A stretch of DNA of 64,000 nucleotides. It comes from Enterococcus timonensis. Its GTDB lineage: Bacteria > Bacillota > Bacilli > Lactobacillales > Enterococcaceae. The position numbers were made by a program, and so were the translations under genes. This document shows positions 57,200-64,000 of the stretch, piece by piece. How positions within the stretch are numbered: position 1 is the first letter of the stretch; the number at the start of each line of letters is the position of its first letter. A model generated the notes under the pieces. It did no database searches and was not told where the DNA came from. It saw nothing but the letters and a program-made list of their open reading frames with translations. The stretch is from assembly GCF_900104595.1 (NCBI RefSeq), contig NZ_FNVY01000003.1, forward strand, positions 310,001 through 374,000. Reading direction: 5' to 3'.

Positions 57200-58930
57200 A
57201 TGTCATGGGAAAAAATTTATCAAAACTGGGCAAATTTTGAGGAACTAGACAGCGATTTAAAAGCACAACTAAATAATTTAGCCCTCAGCCAAGCAGAACT
57301 TGAGGATGCATTTTATGCGCCACTAGAATTTGGAACGGCGGGAATGCGGGGAATTATTGGCCCGGGAATTAATCGGATGAATATTTACACAGTGCGCCAA
57401 GCAACTGAAGGGCTCGCCTTGTTGATGGATTTGCAAGAACCAGAAATTAAAAAGCGCGGCGTAGTTATTGCTTATGATTCGCGCCACATGTCACCTGATT
57501 TTGCTATGGAAGCTGCTCGAACTTTGGCTTACCACAATATTCCAAGTTTTGTTTTTGAAAGTTTACGACCAACGCCAGAACTTTCGTTTGCTGTGCGCCA
57601 TTTGGAAAGTTTTGCTGGCATTATGATTACCGCGTCGCATAATCCTGCCAAATACAATGGCTACAAAGTATATGGTGAAGATGGTGGGCAAATGCCGCCA
57701 GTTCACGCCGATCGTTTGACTGAATTTGTGCGCCAAGTGGATAATCCGCTGCAGATTCCTGTTTTGCGGGAAGAAGAAGTGAAACATTCCGGTTTAATTC
57801 ATATTATTGGTGAAGAAGTAGATTCAGCTTACTTAAAAAAAATAAAAACCGTCACCGTCAATGAAAAATTAGTTGCGGAAATGGGCAAAGATTTGCGTCT
57901 TGTTTATACGCCGCTCCACGGCACTGGACGAATGATCGGTGAACGCGCATTGCGTCAAGCCGGTTTTGAAAAATTTGTTTTAGTACCCGAACAAGCCGTA
58001 GCTGATCCTGATTTTACTACTGTCAAATCTCCTAATCCAGAAGATCCAGCAGCTTTTGAATATGCCATGAAGTTAGGCGAAGAAGAAAATGCGGATCTTT
58101 TAATCGCCACTGATCCTGATGCCGATCGACTTGGCGCGGCTGTTCGCTTGCCAGATGGAAAGTACCAAGTCTTAACTGGTAATCAAATTGCTTCTCTTTT
58201 GGTAGATTATTTATTGCAAGCTAAACAAGTGGCCGGTACTCTGCCAGAAAATGCGGTGATTTTAAAATCCATCGTTTCTTCTGAATTACCAACGGCGATT
58301 GCCAAAAGTTATGGCGTGGAAACCGTCAACGTCTTAACCGGGTTTAAATTTATTGCTGAAAAAATTGAAGAATACGAAACAAATGGCAACCATACGTTCG
58401 AATTTGGTTTTGAAGAAAGTTACGGCTATTTGATTAAATCTTTTGTCAGAGACAAAGATGCTATTCAAACATTAGTCTTGTTAGCTGAAGTTGCCGCCTT
58501 TTATAAAAAACAAGGGCAAACTTTATACGATGGTTTGCAAGCAATTTTTGAGAAATTCGGTTTCTATCAAGAAAAAACAACGGCGGTAACTTTAGATGGT
58601 ATCAAAGGCGCCGAACAAATTAAAACGTTAATGAGTGGCCTAAGAGAAAATGTGCCGACTGATTTTGCCGGTGTCTCAGTCGTTTATGTAGAAGATTTCG
58701 ATACGCAGAAAAAAATCGAACTATCTAGTCATTTGGAAGAACCATTAAATATGCCGCGAGCTAATGTTTTAAAATATTATTTAGAAGATGGCACGTGGAT
58801 TGCGGTCCGGCCATCAGGAACCGAACCGAAAATCAAGTTTTACGTTGGCGTCGTTGGTCAGACATTTGATGAAGCAATCGCTAAAGTAGCCAAACTTGAA
58901 GCTGATTTAAAAAATCTTACCCAAGAATAA
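57200..58930 (+). CDS. pgcA: Alpha-phosphoglucomutase/phosphomannomutase
   Basis: Interconverts glucose 1-phosphate and glucose 6-phosphate for cell wall and glycolipid synthesis; 576 residues. The phosphoserine loop is TASHNPAKYNGYKVYG, the metal loop DPDADRLG, the sugar loop FGFEESYGY and the phosphate-binding loop RPSGTEPKIKFY. ATG 57200 is preferred over TTG 57170 since AGAGGTG lies upstream of it and MSWEKIYQNW is the usual family start. It follows trxB, a common enterococcal order. Confidence 0.93.
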   Translation: MSWEKIYQNWANFEELDSDLKAQLNNLALSQAELEDAFYAPLEFGTAGMRGIIGPGINRMNIYTVRQATEGLALLMDLQEPEIKKRGVVIAYDSRHMSPDFAMEAARTLAYHNIPSFVFESLRPTPELSFAVRHLESFAGIMITASHNPAKYNGYKVYGEDGGQMPPVHADRLTEFVRQVDNPLQIPVLREEEVKHSGLIHIIGEEVDSAYLKKIKTVTVNEKLVAEMGKDLRLVYTPLHGTGRMIGERALRQAGFEKFVLVPEQAVADPDFTTVKSPNPEDPAAFEYAMKLGEEENADLLIATDPDADRLGAAVRLPDGKYQVLTGNQIASLLVDYLLQAKQVAGTLPENAVILKSIVSSELPTAIAKSYGVETVNVLTGFKFIAEKIEEYETNGNHTFEFGFEESYGYLIKSFVRDKDAIQTLVLLAEVAAFYKKQGQTLYDGLQAIFEKFGFYQEKTTAVTLDGIKGAEQIKTLMSGLRENVPTDFAGVSVVYVEDFDTQKKIELSSHLEEPLNMPRANVLKYYLEDGTWIAVRPSGTEPKIKFYVGVVGQTFDEAIAKVAKLEADLKNLTQE

Positions 58931-58936
58931 ATAAAG

Positions 58937-58962
58937 AAACGGCGCCTGTGTGGGCGTCGTTT
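58937..58962 (+). terminator. Weak terminator-like hairpin after pgcA
   Basis: Stem aaacggcgcc (58937-58946) with ggcgtcgttt (58953-58962), one G-U pair; only a short T run follows. Confidence 0.5.
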
Positions 58963-59000
58963 GTACATAGCAAATAAAAATAAATCCAGGGAGTTCAAAA

Positions 59001-59285
59001 GTGGAAGAGACTGTCATTGCACAAGTTAGCAAAATGTATAAAGTTTTAGGCGACAAAACGCGGCTGAAAATTTTATTATTTTTAAAAAGTGGTGAAAAAA
59101 ATGTCACCACGATCGCCCAAGAAGTGGCCATGGAACAATCTGCCGTGTCCCATCAACTAAAATTATTGCGGGACAATAAAATTGTCATCTCCCGCCGTGA
59201 AGGAAAAGTGATCTACTATGCCCTAGCCGACCACCACGTGATGGATATTTTAAACCAAACCTTCGAACACGTCCTGCATAGCTAA
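59001..59285 (+). CDS. ArsR-family metal sensor with alpha-5 site (CzrA/NmtR-like)
   Basis: Small repressor of 94 residues with a winged helix (TTIAQEVAMEQSAVSHQLKLL). The last helix reads DHHVMDILNQTFEHVLH and keeps the spacing D-x-H-x10-H-x2-H of the alpha-5 zinc/cobalt site of SmtB, CzrA and NmtR. The alpha-3 CxC site of ArsR/CadC is absent. So Zn(II)- or Co/Ni-sensing is expected. No metal transporter gene is next to it, which is unusual for these regulators. GTG 59001 follows CAGGGAG. Two hairpin repeats start right behind the stop. Confidence 0.88.
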   Translation: MEETVIAQVSKMYKVLGDKTRLKILLFLKSGEKNVTTIAQEVAMEQSAVSHQLKLLRDNKIVISRREGKVIYYALADHHVMDILNQTFEHVLHS

Positions 59286-59286
59286 A

Positions 59287-59396
59287 GGTTCTATTTTTGG
59301 TGTTCAGCACTGTAAGAAAATAGGAGAATGGTATAAGAGCGTGAAACGCTCTGAAGGCATTCTATCTTTTTCTCTAAGTGCTACCGAAAATAGACC
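59287..59396 (+). repeat. Large hairpin repeat, copy B, behind arsR-type gene
   Basis: Imperfect hairpin. Outer arms are GGTTCTATTTTTGGTGTTCAG with following CACT, and AAGTGCTACCGAAAATAGACC; inner core GTAAGAAAATAGGAGAAT (59312-59329) faces ATTCTATCTTTTTCTCT (59360-59376); the tip is agagcg/cgctct. The core is a diverged form of copies A and C (shared TGAAGG..TT.TATCT.TTT), while the outer arms are unique to this copy. Confidence 0.7.
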
Positions 59397-59405
59397 GTGA
59401 GCTAA

Positions 59406-59513
59406 GGCTGTGTTTTGTCTGTTAAATGGCGTAGAAAATTAGGAAAAGCCACAGCGAATGGCACATTCGTGAAGGATTTTATCTATTTTCCTAAACCCAA
59501 GGCAAAACACACC
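59406..59513 (+). repeat. Large hairpin repeat, copy C
   Basis: Second copy in tandem, 9 bases after copy B. Outer arms GGCTGTGTTTTGTCT (59406-59420) and AAGGCAAAACACACC (59499-59513) pair; core strings at 59430-59448 and 59477-59493 are identical to copy A at 27556-27574 and 27603-27619. The tip cgaatg/cattcg (59455-59468 region) forms a short stem. Confidence 0.75.
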
Positions 59514-59530
59514 ACTCATAAAAAAACAAA

Positions 59531-59568
59531 AAACTTCGCCGATAAATTTTCGCCGGCGAAGTTTTTTT
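59531..59568. terminator. Bidirectional terminator before ppsR end
   Basis: Stem aaacttcgccg (59531-59541) with cggcgaagttt (59554-59564), with A and T tracts on both sides between convergent transcripts. Confidence 0.88.
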
Positions 59569-59578
59569 GCATTATTGT

Positions 59579-60415
59579 TTATTGATTATAACTTGTATCG
59601 CTTAAGTTTAGAGCTTCTAAGATTAACGAGGCAGTTTCTTCAATGGATAATTGGGCAACGTTAATGACGACGCAACCGAGTTTTTCGTATAAATTTTGGG
59701 CAAAGAGTAGTTCTTCTTTAATTTTGTCGATATCCGAATAAGCTGTGTCGGGATTGAGGCCGTATGATTTCATCCGTTCTTGACGAATATGATTTAAAAT
59801 CGACGGATCATTAGTTAAGCCGACGATTTTTTTTGGGTCGACTTGATAAATTTCTTGGGGAATGTGAGCTTGAGGAACTAAAGGCAAGTTGGCGACTTTC
59901 AAGTTTTTATTGGCCAAAAATAAACTTAGCGGCGTTTTACTAGTGCGAGAAACGCCTAATAAAATCACATCGGCTTTTAAAAAGCCTTTAGGATTTTTTC
60001 CGTCGTCATATTTCACCGCGAATTCCATCGCTTTAATTCGTTTGAAATAATTTTCATTTAAATGATGCATCGCACCTGGTTCGCGGGTAGGTGTCGCACT
60101 AGCTCGCAAAGAAATTTCATCGACAATCGGGTTAAGCAAATCAAAAGCTTTTAAGTGGCTTTCCTGACAAAAAGTTCGGCACATTTCTAAACGTTTTTCA
60201 TTGGCAATTGTGTGTAAAACGATGGCGTTCACTTCTTTTGCTTCTTTTAGTGCTTGCAATAAAAGTTCCGTTTCATTAATTAAAGTGCGGCGAAATAAAC
60301 AAAATTCAACATCAGGAAATTGAGCCATACACGCTTGGGCTGTTTTTGTGGCGGTTTCTCCAGCTGAATCGGAAATTACAAAAATATTAACAACAGGTTC
60401 TAAGTCATTTTCCAT
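59579..60415 (-). CDS. ppsR: Pyruvate, phosphate dikinase regulatory protein (DUF299)
   Basis: Bifunctional ADP-dependent kinase and Pi-dependent phosphorylase of 278 residues that turns pyruvate phosphate dikinase (or PEP synthase) off and on. The P-loop GVSRTSKTPLS and the N-terminal FVISDSAGETA are diagnostic. The target enzyme gene is not in the window. GAAAGGGG lies before the ATG on the minus strand. Divergent from rpsU across 231 bases. YqfL of Bacillus is the same family. Confidence 0.92.
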   Translation of the reverse strand: MENDLEPVVNIFVISDSAGETATKTAQACMAQFPDVEFCLFRRTLINETELLLQALKEAKEVNAIVLHTIANEKRLEMCRTFCQESHLKAFDLLNPIVDEISLRASATPTREPGAMHHLNENYFKRIKAMEFAVKYDDGKNPKGFLKADVILLGVSRTSKTPLSLFLANKNLKVANLPLVPQAHIPQEIYQVDPKKIVGLTNDPSILNHIRQERMKSYGLNPDTAYSDIDKIKEELLFAQNLYEKLGCVVINVAQLSIEETASLILEALNLSDTSYNQ

Positions 60416-60544
60416 GGGGAAAACCCCTTTCTTTTTTCTTCAGTATACCATATGATTCTTTTTTTAATGCCGGTAACTTATTCAGTAGAAGAGGCAAAAA
60501 ATAATTTTTCTTGAGGAAATTTTTAAAATTTTTTAAAAACCTAT

Positions 60545-60573
60545 TTGACTGAAAGAAAATCCTTGGGTATAAT
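60545..60573 (+). promoter_or_regulatory. Strong promoter of rpsU
   Basis: TTGACT (60545-60550), a 17-bp spacer and a perfect TATAAT (60568-60573). The remaining leader of about 67 nt contains gttatcc and ggttac segments that could fold; it may hold a ribosomal-protein-type control site, but I cannot assign one. Confidence 0.85.
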
Positions 60574-60646
60574 AATAAAAGGACAGTTTCGATAGGTTAT
60601 CCTAAATGTGACGGTTACTTTTTAAGCTCGGAGGGAGGGAATTTTA

Positions 60647-60823
60647 ATGTCAAAAACAGTGGTTCGTAAAAATGAATCTCTTGACGATGCTCTTCGTCGC
60701 TTCAAACGTTCCGTTTCCAAAGCGGGAACTTTACAAGAATCTCGTAAACGTGAATTCTACGAAAAACCTAGTGTTAAACGGAAGAAGAAATCTGAAGCCG
60801 CTAGAAAACGGAAAAAATTCTAA
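60647..60823 (+). CDS. rpsU: 30S ribosomal protein S21
   Basis: Ribosomal protein of 58 residues, highly basic. It starts [20 protein letters not shown] and ends in a Lys/Arg-rich tail (RKRKKF), both standard for bS21. GGAGGGAGGG lies upstream of the ATG. It is followed by yqeY after 44 bases, the common Firmicute order. Confidence 0.97.
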   Translation: MSKTVVRKNESLDDALRRFKRSVSKAGTLQESRKREFYEKPSVKRKKKSEAARKRKKF

Positions 60824-60867
60824 ATTAATTTTTGTTTAGAAAATTTCCATCGATAAAGGAGAATTTT

Positions 60868-61311
60868 ATGTCTTTAGTCGAAACAATTAACCAAGATGTT
60901 AAAATAGCCATGAAAGCCCGCGATAAAGAAACATTAAACGTGGTGCGGATGGTGAAAGCTTCATTGCAAAATGAAGGCATCAAAAAAGGTGACACATTAA
61001 CATCTGATGAAGAGCTCACCGTTTTAGCTCGGGAAATGAAGCAAAGAAAAGAATCTTTGGTTGAATTTTCCAACGCGGGACGCGCTGACTTGGTGGAACA
61101 ACTAGAAAAAGAAATTGCTATTTTAGATCGCTATATGCCTAAACAATTGACGACCCAAGAAGTCGAAGAAATTGTTAAAGCCGCCATTTTAAAAGTGGAT
61201 GCAAAAGGCAAAGGTGATTTTGGTAAAGTGATGGGTCTAGTGATGCCTCAAGTTAAAGGAAAAGCAGACGGCAAAGTTGTCAATGAAGCCGTTAAAAACT
61301 TACTCAATTAA
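60868..61311 (+). CDS. yqeY: GatB/YqeY domain protein
   Basis: Protein of 147 residues with the two helical domains of the YqeY family, similar to the tRNA-interacting tail of GatB. Motifs include KARDKETLNVVRMVKASL and the C-terminal GKVMGLVMPQVKGKADG. No adenyl-transfer activity is expected; the role is unknown, perhaps in tRNA handling. AAAGGAG lies 5 bases before ATG 60868. Confidence 0.92.
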   Translation: MSLVETINQDVKIAMKARDKETLNVVRMVKASLQNEGIKKGDTLTSDEELTVLAREMKQRKESLVEFSNAGRADLVEQLEKEIAILDRYMPKQLTTQEVEEIVKAAILKVDAKGKGDFGKVMGLVMPQVKGKADGKVVNEAVKNLLN

Positions 61312-61316
61312 TGTTG

Positions 61317-61354
61317 GAAGACAAACGTCATGTTGGCGTTTGTCTTCTTTTTTT
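61317..61354 (+). terminator. Terminator after yqeY
   Basis: Perfect stem gaagacaaacg (61317-61327) with cgtttgtcttc (61337-61347), then T tract. Confidence 0.93.
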
Positions 61355-61436
61355 CACTTCATGAAAGCTTTTTAATGATAATCATTTATGGTATGATGAA
61401 AGGGAATTTAAATGAATGATAAAGGAGCTGGGGACG

Positions 61437-62381
61437 GTGGAAAAAATTGTGTTTCAAACGCCAGAAGACGCCAGTTTGCTGTTGGGTCCACAAGATAAAC
61501 ATTTAAAATTTTTAGAAGAAAATTTACATATTGACATTTTTTCTCGTGGTTTAGAAATGGAAATTTCAGGTCCGGACGCGCTAGTTGCCAGCCAAATAGT
61601 TGCGGCCTTGCAACAATTACTTAAACGCGGTTTAAAAATCAGCACGCCTGATGTGGTGACGGCCTTAAAAATGGGGAAAAATGGCACGTTAACAGAATTT
61701 ACAAATTTATACGATGAAGAATTATTAAAAGATGCTCGCGGAAAAAGTATCCGGGCGAAAACTTTAGGACAACGACAATATATTACAGCGATTAAAAAAA
61801 ATGACGTGACTTTTGGCGTTGGTCCAGCCGGCACCGGGAAAACATTTTTAGCCGTGGTAATGGCGATTTCTGCTTTAAAATCCGGTCAAGTCCCAAAAAT
61901 TATTTTGACTCGTCCGGCCGTCGAAGCTGGCGAGAGTCTTGGTTTTTTACCGGGGGATTTAAAAGAAAAAGTTGATCCTTATTTACGTCCAATTTATGAC
62001 GCGCTTTATGCAGTCTACGGGTTGGAACATACCAATCGCCTAATGGAGCGAGGCGTGATTGAAATTGCACCTTTAGCTTATATGCGGGGGCGGACATTGG
62101 ATGATGCTTTTGTTATTTTAGATGAAGCGCAAAATACAACGGTTGCGCAAATGAAAATGTTTTTAACCCGTCTTGGTTTTAATTCCAAAATGATTGTTAA
62201 TGGTGACGTCTCGCAAATTGATTTGCCACGAGGCGCTATGAGTGGGTTGGTTCATGCTAAAAAAGTGTTAGCTCAAGTTGAAAAAATTGCTTTTGTTGAT
62301 TTTACTGTGCAAGATGTGGTTCGTCATCCGGTAGTGGCTGAAATTATTGCCGCTTATGAGGAAGAACACGAGATGCGTTAG
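61437..62381 (+). CDS. phoH: PhoH-family ATPase
   Basis: Cytoplasmic P-loop ATPase, 314 residues from this start. Walker A is GPAGTGKT, Walker B FVILDEAQNTT, and the SFI-helicase-like GDVSQIDLPRGAMSGL follows. Thought to act in RNA metabolism with YbeY, normally encoded after pgpH. GTG 61437 was chosen since AAAGGAG ends 9 bases upstream; ATG 61416, in frame, is a possible longer start with a weaker site. It precedes pgpH by 22 bases. Confidence 0.93.
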   Translation: MEKIVFQTPEDASLLLGPQDKHLKFLEENLHIDIFSRGLEMEISGPDALVASQIVAALQQLLKRGLKISTPDVVTALKMGKNGTLTEFTNLYDEELLKDARGKSIRAKTLGQRQYITAIKKNDVTFGVGPAGTGKTFLAVVMAISALKSGQVPKIILTRPAVEAGESLGFLPGDLKEKVDPYLRPIYDALYAVYGLEHTNRLMERGVIEIAPLAYMRGRTLDDAFVILDEAQNTTVAQMKMFLTRLGFNSKMIVNGDVSQIDLPRGAMSGLVHAKKVLAQVEKIAFVDFTVQDVVRHPVVAEIIAAYEEEHEMR

Positions 62382-62403
62382 TGCAAGATTGGGGGAGCTT
62401 TTC

Positions 62404-64000
62404 TTGAAAAAATTCCAACGGTTACTTAAAATTTATCCAAAAAGTTCATTTATAGTATTATTTTCAGTCTTTAGTGTTATTTTATTTTTGCTGATTTTTG
62501 GGAGCGTCAAGCAAAATCAGTTGCAACTGCAAGTCGGTCAACCGGCTGAAGAAACGATTCGGGCCAGTAAAACAATTGAAAATGCCACCGAAACTGAAAA
62601 TAAACGGCAACTGGCAGAAGAAGCGGTGGTGCCTGAGTATAGTTTTCAGGCGGATTTAAAAGAAACGCAAACCGGATATATTCAACGGCTGTTCACCTTT
62701 ATTACGGCGGTTAATGATGAAACAAAAACGGCTTATCAAGAAGCTTTGGCCAAATTAACACCAGAGCAACTTGCCGCCAATACTTTAGCTGAACCAGGTG
62801 TCGAAGAAAAAATTGCCGCATTAAAAAAGAAATTTGAAACGGTGGATGAAAATGCCTTAGCCTTTTATCAAAGTTTGCCGCAAGTTTTTTTTGAAAATAT
62901 TTTTTCGCTGTCAGCTACTGAATTAAGTAGAGTTGAAGATGAAGCTGTTACTTTAATTGACGAAGCGATGGATGGACGGATTCGGGAAACGAATTTAGCT
63001 CAAGCTAAGCAAAATGCGCTCTATGATTTGCAATTAACGACTTTAAGCAATGAACTTCAACAACAAGTCCGTTATTTAGTGAACCAAGGAATTGTCGAAA
63101 ATGAATTTTATAATGAAAAGCGAACCGAAGAATTACAACAACAAGCCCGCGATGCCGTCACTCCAGTGATGATTTATCAAGGGGAAATTATTGTTCGTGA
63201 AGGCAATCAAATTGACGCTAAAGCGCTAGAAAAAATTGAACTGTTAGGAATGACCAAGCAAAATACGTCGATTTTTCCTTTAGTGGCGCTAGGAATGTTA
63301 TTAGTTTTCCAAGTCTTTATTTTTTGGTTTTTAACTTATGACCGTTCATGGACCGAAAAATTACGACAAGCGAGCATTTATGCCACAGTCATGATCGCCA
63401 GTATCGCGGTGATGAAATTATTCCAACTTTTCCAAACAGAACAACTTAACTATATCGCCCAAATTTTTCCAGTCGCTTTTGCACCACTTGTCCTAACGAT
63501 TTTTTGTAATCGTCGACTAGGAATGTTGGCGGCCGTTTTCCAAATGCTTTTTGTTTGTTTTTTATATTTTTCCCAAGTAGGCACAACTTATTTACTCGTC
63601 TTAGGAGCAATTTATTTATTTAGTGGCACCATGGCGACATTAGTTCGACGGCATCGTTTGGCCACTCAAGCCGGACGCGCATTTGTTTGGATTATTTTGA
63701 TGCCATTTTTATTTAATATCATTATGGTCACTTACCAAGGGATATCTTTATTTGATAAAACGACTTTGATGACTTTACTGTGCGGCTTTGCCGGTTCTGC
63801 CTTAGCTTATTTACTTTCGGTCGGTTTGCATCCGTATATTGAACTTGTTTTATACGACGATTCAGATTTAGTTTTAAATGAATTATCCAATCCGAATCAT
63901 CCATTGTTAAAAGAATTATTGGAAAAAGCACCGGGAACGTATCATCATTCGATGATGGTGGCCAATCTTTCTGCCAATGCGGTGGCGGAAATTGGCGGGC
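62404..64000 (+). CDS. pgpH: Cyclic-di-AMP phosphodiesterase PgpH, 3' end outside window
   Basis: Membrane HD-domain phosphodiesterase that hydrolyses c-di-AMP and so tunes K+ and osmolyte uptake. 532 codons are present. An N-terminal helix (about 17-37), an extracellular 7TMR-HDED domain (about 40-285, with VGQPAEETIRASKTIEN) and a run of seven membrane helices (about 290-470) are followed by the beginning of the HD domain (PGTYHHSMMVANLSANAV), where the window ends. The start is TTG 62404 behind GGGGGAG. No stop codon occurs in the frame to base 64000. Confidence 0.93.
   Translation, partial: MKKFQRLLKIYPKSSFIVLFSVFSVILFLLIFGSVKQNQLQLQVGQPAEETIRASKTIENATETENKRQLAEEAVVPEYSFQADLKETQTGYIQRLFTFITAVNDETKTAYQEALAKLTPEQLAANTLAEPGVEEKIAALKKKFETVDENALAFYQSLPQVFFENIFSLSATELSRVEDEAVTLIDEAMDGRIRETNLAQAKQNALYDLQLTTLSNELQQQVRYLVNQGIVENEFYNEKRTEELQQQARDAVTPVMIYQGEIIVREGNQIDAKALEKIELLGMTKQNTSIFPLVALGMLLVFQVFIFWFLTYDRSWTEKLRQASIYATVMIASIAVMKLFQLFQTEQLNYIAQIFPVAFAPLVLTIFCNRRLGMLAAVFQMLFVCFLYFSQVGTTYLLVLGAIYLFSGTMATLVRRHRLATQAGRAFVWIILMPFLFNIIMVTYQGISLFDKTTLMTLLCGFAGSALAYLLSVGLHPYIELVLYDDSDLVLNELSNPNHPLLKELLEKAPGTYHHSMMVANLSANAVAEIGG

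Noticed and set aside
60500-60544. AT-rich near-palindromic stretch before the rpsU promoter considered as a terminator or operator
   Set aside because: Only A/T pairs with no GC stem; more likely an UP-like element or simple AT richness.

Overview
The window looks like the chromosome of a low-GC, lactic-acid-type Firmicute, most probably an Enterococcus or close relative. The main reasons are a complete Na+-type V-ATPase operon in the enterococcal ntp order (F-I-K-E-C-G-A-B-D-J), the core block zapA-cvpA-mutS2-trxA-uvrC, ThiT under a TPP riboswitch, BmrCD-type ABC exporters, and the rpsU-yqeY-phoH-pgpH series. Species cannot be fixed from sequence reading alone.

Region 1 (1-21.9 kb) is a xylan-oligosaccharide utilisation locus. 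It holds xylB (5' end outside the window), a ROK repressor (XylR-like, minus strand), a GH3 beta-xylosidase, an LplB/LplC/LplA-type ABC importer, a DUF624 membrane protein, an SGNH acetyl esterase, a GH67 alpha-glucuronidase, a large GH2 enzyme, a GH8 reducing-end exo-oligoxylanase, a GH43 beta-xylosidase/arabinofuranosidase and a CE4 deacetylase broken by one in-frame stop. A minus-strand AraC regulator and a divergent GH42 beta-galactosidase follow. None of the enzymes has a signal peptide, so the cell appears to import acetylated, methylglucuronated xylo-oligomers and dismantle them inside. Two related operator-like sites, before GH3 and before the importer, plus a cre-like box over the importer -10, suggest dual XylR/CcpA control. 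Arginine codon choice changes between GH3 and the importer, suggesting that the importer-to-CE4 block was acquired separately.

Region 2 (21.9-35.6 kb) is housekeeping: a TPP riboswitch with thiT, rnhC, zapA, cvpA, mutS2, trxA, a repeat-rich YflT-domain stress protein, an unrecognised helical protein, uvrC, an ABC-2 exporter pair and two aldo/keto reductases.

Region 3 (35.6-45.7 kb) is the Na+ V-ATPase operon, ending in the KtrB/TrkH-like ntpJ. It has a good promoter, then a structured leader of about 130 nt with an intrinsic terminator. An upstream leader segment can pair with 11 of the 12 bases of the terminator 3' arm. This is a riboswitch-like arrangement and the best candidate here for an interesting, perhaps Na+-sensing, regulatory RNA.

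Region 4 (45.7-64 kb) carries coiA, pepF, folC, a HAD phosphatase, radC, a cold-shock gene, yneF, a heterodimeric ABC exporter, trxB, pgcA, an ArsR-type metal sensor, ppsR (minus), rpsU, yqeY, phoH and the start of pgpH (cut by the window end).

Three copies of a large imperfect hairpin repeat lie directly behind stop codons, one after trxA and two in tandem after arsR. Their core sequences match while their outer arms differ but stay self-complementary. They resemble a structured-RNA family such as Lacto-2. No tRNA, rRNA, CRISPR array, insertion sequence or prophage gene was seen.
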